Source of the DNA: Candidatus Saccharimonadota bacterium
GTDB lineage: Bacteria; Patescibacteriota; Saccharimonadia; Saccharimonadales; UBA4665
Direction of reading: 5' to 3'
DNA length: 6,918 nt
Assembly: GCA_029288515.1 (NCBI GenBank)
Contig: JARIHB010000172.1
Coordinates: 1-6,918 of the forward strand
In this document: piece after piece, positions 5,894-6,918 of the stretch
Layout of the letters: every line of letters starts with the position of its first letter
Numbering within the stretch: position 1 is the stretch's first letter
The notes under the pieces: generated by a model
What the model saw: the letters and a program-made list of their open reading frames with translations, nothing else
What the model was told of the DNA's origin: nothing
Databases searched by the model: none
Position numbers and translations under genes: made by a program

Positions 5894-5899
5894 GCACGC

Positions 5900-6472
5900 A
5901 TGATTCGTGGTATTATCTTCGATTGTTTCGGTGTACTCGTAGGGAAAGGTTTTGGGGATATATATGCTGTAGCTGGCGGCGACCCAGTTGCCGACAATGC
6001 TTTCCTGGATAGTATGATTATGAAAGCGAACAGCGGTGCAATATCCGACGGGCAGTTCCAGGTAATTATGGCTGACAGACTTGGTTTGCCCCTGCCTGCA
6101 TTCCAGGACATCGTCCGCCGCGAGGAGGCACTTAACACACCACTCATCGAATATATCCGTGCCCGGCTTAAACCCCATTATAAAATCGGCCTGCTCAGCA
6201 ATGCCAGCACCGGCGTTATCGAGGCGCGCATTCCTGCCGAAGATCGTGCCCTGTTTGACGCTATAGTCGTCTCTGCGGAAACTAACTACCAAAAACCGGA
6301 TCGTGAAATATTTCAATTAACGGTCGACAAACTCGGCCTTCGTTTTGACGAAAATGTTTTTATCGACGATCTGCCCATCTTCACCGAAGCTGCCAGCCGC
6401 CTTGGCCTGCGCACTATTCAGTATAAAAGCCTTCCACTTTTAAAGGCCCGGCTTGAATCTCTCCTTCAATAG
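5900..6472 (+). CDS. HAD-superfamily hydrolase (subfamily IA-like)
   Basis: This 190-residue cytoplasmic hydrolase has a haloacid-dehalogenase Rossmann fold with a small helical cap at about residues 16-80. Motif I is IFDCFGVL (6-13) with nucleophile Asp8; motif II is LLSNAS (98-103, Ser100); motif III is Lys132 in QKPDREIF (131-138); motif IV is FIDDLP (154-159, Asp156/Asp157). The layout resembles YihX-like sugar or nucleotide phosphatases. However, the residue two after the nucleophile is Phe10, where phosphatases keep the general acid-base Asp; haloacid dehalogenases also carry an aromatic residue there. The substrate cannot be predicted. ATG at 5900 is preferred over an in-frame TTG five codons upstream, because the TTG overlaps the -10 box. 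No Shine-Dalgarno is seen, so a leaderless transcript is likely. It is the only plus-strand gene in the window and converges on rpsI. Confidence 0.9.
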   Translation: MIRGIIFDCFGVLVGKGFGDIYAVAGGDPVADNAFLDSMIMKANSGAISDGQFQVIMADRLGLPLPAFQDIVRREEALNTPLIEYIRARLKPHYKIGLLSNASTGVIEARIPAEDRALFDAIVVSAETNYQKPDREIFQLTVDKLGLRFDENVFIDDLPIFTEAASRLGLRTIQYKSLPLLKARLESLLQ

Positions 6473-6473
6473 C

Positions 6474-6509
6474 CAAAAGAGGTGTTCCGGCATGGAGACA
6501 CCTCTTTTG
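6474..6509. terminator. Hairpin terminator between convergent HAD and rpsI genes
   Basis: CAAAAGAGGTGT (6474-6485) is the exact reverse complement of ACACCTCTTTTG (6498-6509), a 12-bp perfect stem. The 12-base loop can add three pairs (TCC 6486-6488 with GGA 6494-6496, G6497 bulged). It starts two bases after the HAD stop and lies 25 bases beyond the rpsI stop. Both 3' arms end in CTTTTG, so it can serve both strands, although the U run is only four bases and lies within the stem. Confidence 0.8.
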
Positions 6510-6534
6510 ATAAGCCTTGTGTTGGATTTTGCAC

Positions 6535-6918
6535 CTAGCGCTTGGTGAACTGACGCTGCTTGCGGGCGCCCTTGAGGCCGAACTTCTTGCGTTCGCGCTC
6601 GCGGGAGTCGCGGCTCAGCAGGTCGTTCTTCTTCAATGTGCCCTTCAGGTCAGGTGTCATCAAGGTCAAAGCCTTGGCAATACCTAAACGGATTGCGTCA
6701 ACCTGGCCGGCGTGACCACCGCCGTCAACGACAACGCTCACGTCAAACTTGTTTTCCTGTTCAAGCACAGTAAACGGCCTGTTCAGCTCAGCCAGCAAGG
6801 TCTGTGAACTGGCAAAGTATTCTTCAGCCGGCTTGCCGTTAACAGTAATTGTGCCTTTGCCGCCTTGCAGACGAACGCGGGCCGTAGCAGCCTTCCGGCG
6901 GCCTAAGGCGTAGAAGTA
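6535..6918 (-). CDS. rpsI: 30S ribosomal protein S9 (start beyond right edge)
   Basis: The frame is open from the right edge to TAG at 6535-6537, giving 127 residues; the start codon and only a few residues are missing, since S9 is usually about 130. The visible N-terminus YFYALGRRKAATARVRL holds the signature GRRK-A-ARV, and VNGKPAEEYF follows. The S9 core GGGHAGQVDAIRLGIAKAL is at 72-90 of the visible chain (VVVDGGGHAGQ begins near 68). The basic tail ends RERKKFGLKGARKQRQFTKR, the extension that reaches toward the P-site tRNA in the 30S head. S9 is commonly co-transcribed with rplM, which would lie outside the window to the right. A shorter internal start near 6798 was rejected because the conserved N-terminus continues upstream in frame. 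Confidence 0.97.
   Translation of the reverse strand, partial: YFYALGRRKAATARVRLQGGKGTITVNGKPAEEYFASSQTLLAELNRPFTVLEQENKFDVSVVVDGGGHAGQVDAIRLGIAKALTLMTPDLKGTLKKNDLLSRDSRERERKKFGLKGARKQRQFTKR

Noticed and set aside
5882..6316. A 144-codon minus-strand open frame over the HAD gene
   Set aside because: It is the antisense shadow of a gene with all four HAD motifs, and it begins and ends without supporting signals.
1..6918. Recoded UGA (Gly or Trp) as in some Candidate Phyla Radiation lineages
   Set aside because: No in-frame TGA occurs in any of the genes, one gene ends in TGA, and conserved Trp positions use TGG.
1..6918. Mobile elements, CRISPR array, toxin-antitoxin or defence genes
   Set aside because: No transposase, integrase, direct-repeat array or terminal inverted repeat was seen. 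Every long frame is explained by housekeeping or metabolic genes or their shadows.

Overview
The window looks like a compact, gene-dense bacterial chromosome segment. The small proteins, tight spacing and divergent housekeeping genes suggest the Candidate Phyla Radiation (Patescibacteria), most plausibly Ca. Saccharibacteria. That placement is a moderate-confidence inference. TGA acts as a stop (end of the RluA-type gene) and Trp is read from TGG, so the recoded-UGA lineages are unlikely.

Layout. The left two thirds is a minus-strand block, read from high to low coordinates: NOL1/NOP2/Sun rRNA methyltransferase (4899-5876); an attenuator leader (about 4692-4856); class I DAHP synthase (3642-4691); tryptophanyl-tRNA synthetase trpS (2593-3621); a C39-like/S4/RluA pseudouridine synthase fusion (1121-2584); a DNA polymerase III delta'-like ATPase (252-1124); and the start of a TPR-like protein (1-222, cut by the edge). 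The four genes from DAHP synthase to delta' are separated by 20 nt, 8 nt and a 4-nt overlap, so they are probably one transcription unit with an extra promoter before trpS. On the right, a HAD-family hydrolase (5900-6472, plus strand) diverges from the methyltransferase gene across a shared, overlapping -10 region. It converges on ribosomal protein S9 (rpsI, 6535-6918, minus strand, cut by the edge), with a 12-bp perfect hairpin between them.

The main discovery is the leader of the DAHP synthase gene. A promoter just after the methyltransferase stop drives a 25-codon ORF (4775-4852) containing Phe-Phe-Tyr-Trp-Phe in succession. It is followed by an intrinsic terminator (hairpin 4733-4748 plus U tract) about 30 nt before the Shine-Dalgarno of the synthase gene. 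The terminator's 5' arm can instead join a 17-position helix with 4791-4807, and that partner can be sequestered by 4813-4819, which lies immediately after the aromatic codons. This is the complete 1-2-3-4 logic of ribosome-mediated attenuation, sensing all three aromatic amino acids and controlling the first shikimate-pathway enzyme and probably the downstream trpS.

Other notable points are very short or absent 5' leaders at several promoters, a cysteine-peptidase-like domain fused to an RNA pseudouridine synthase, and a divergent DAHP synthase with no other shikimate gene in view. No tRNA, rRNA, CRISPR array, insertion sequence or long repeat was seen, and no stretch over 300 bases lacks a gene or regulatory element.
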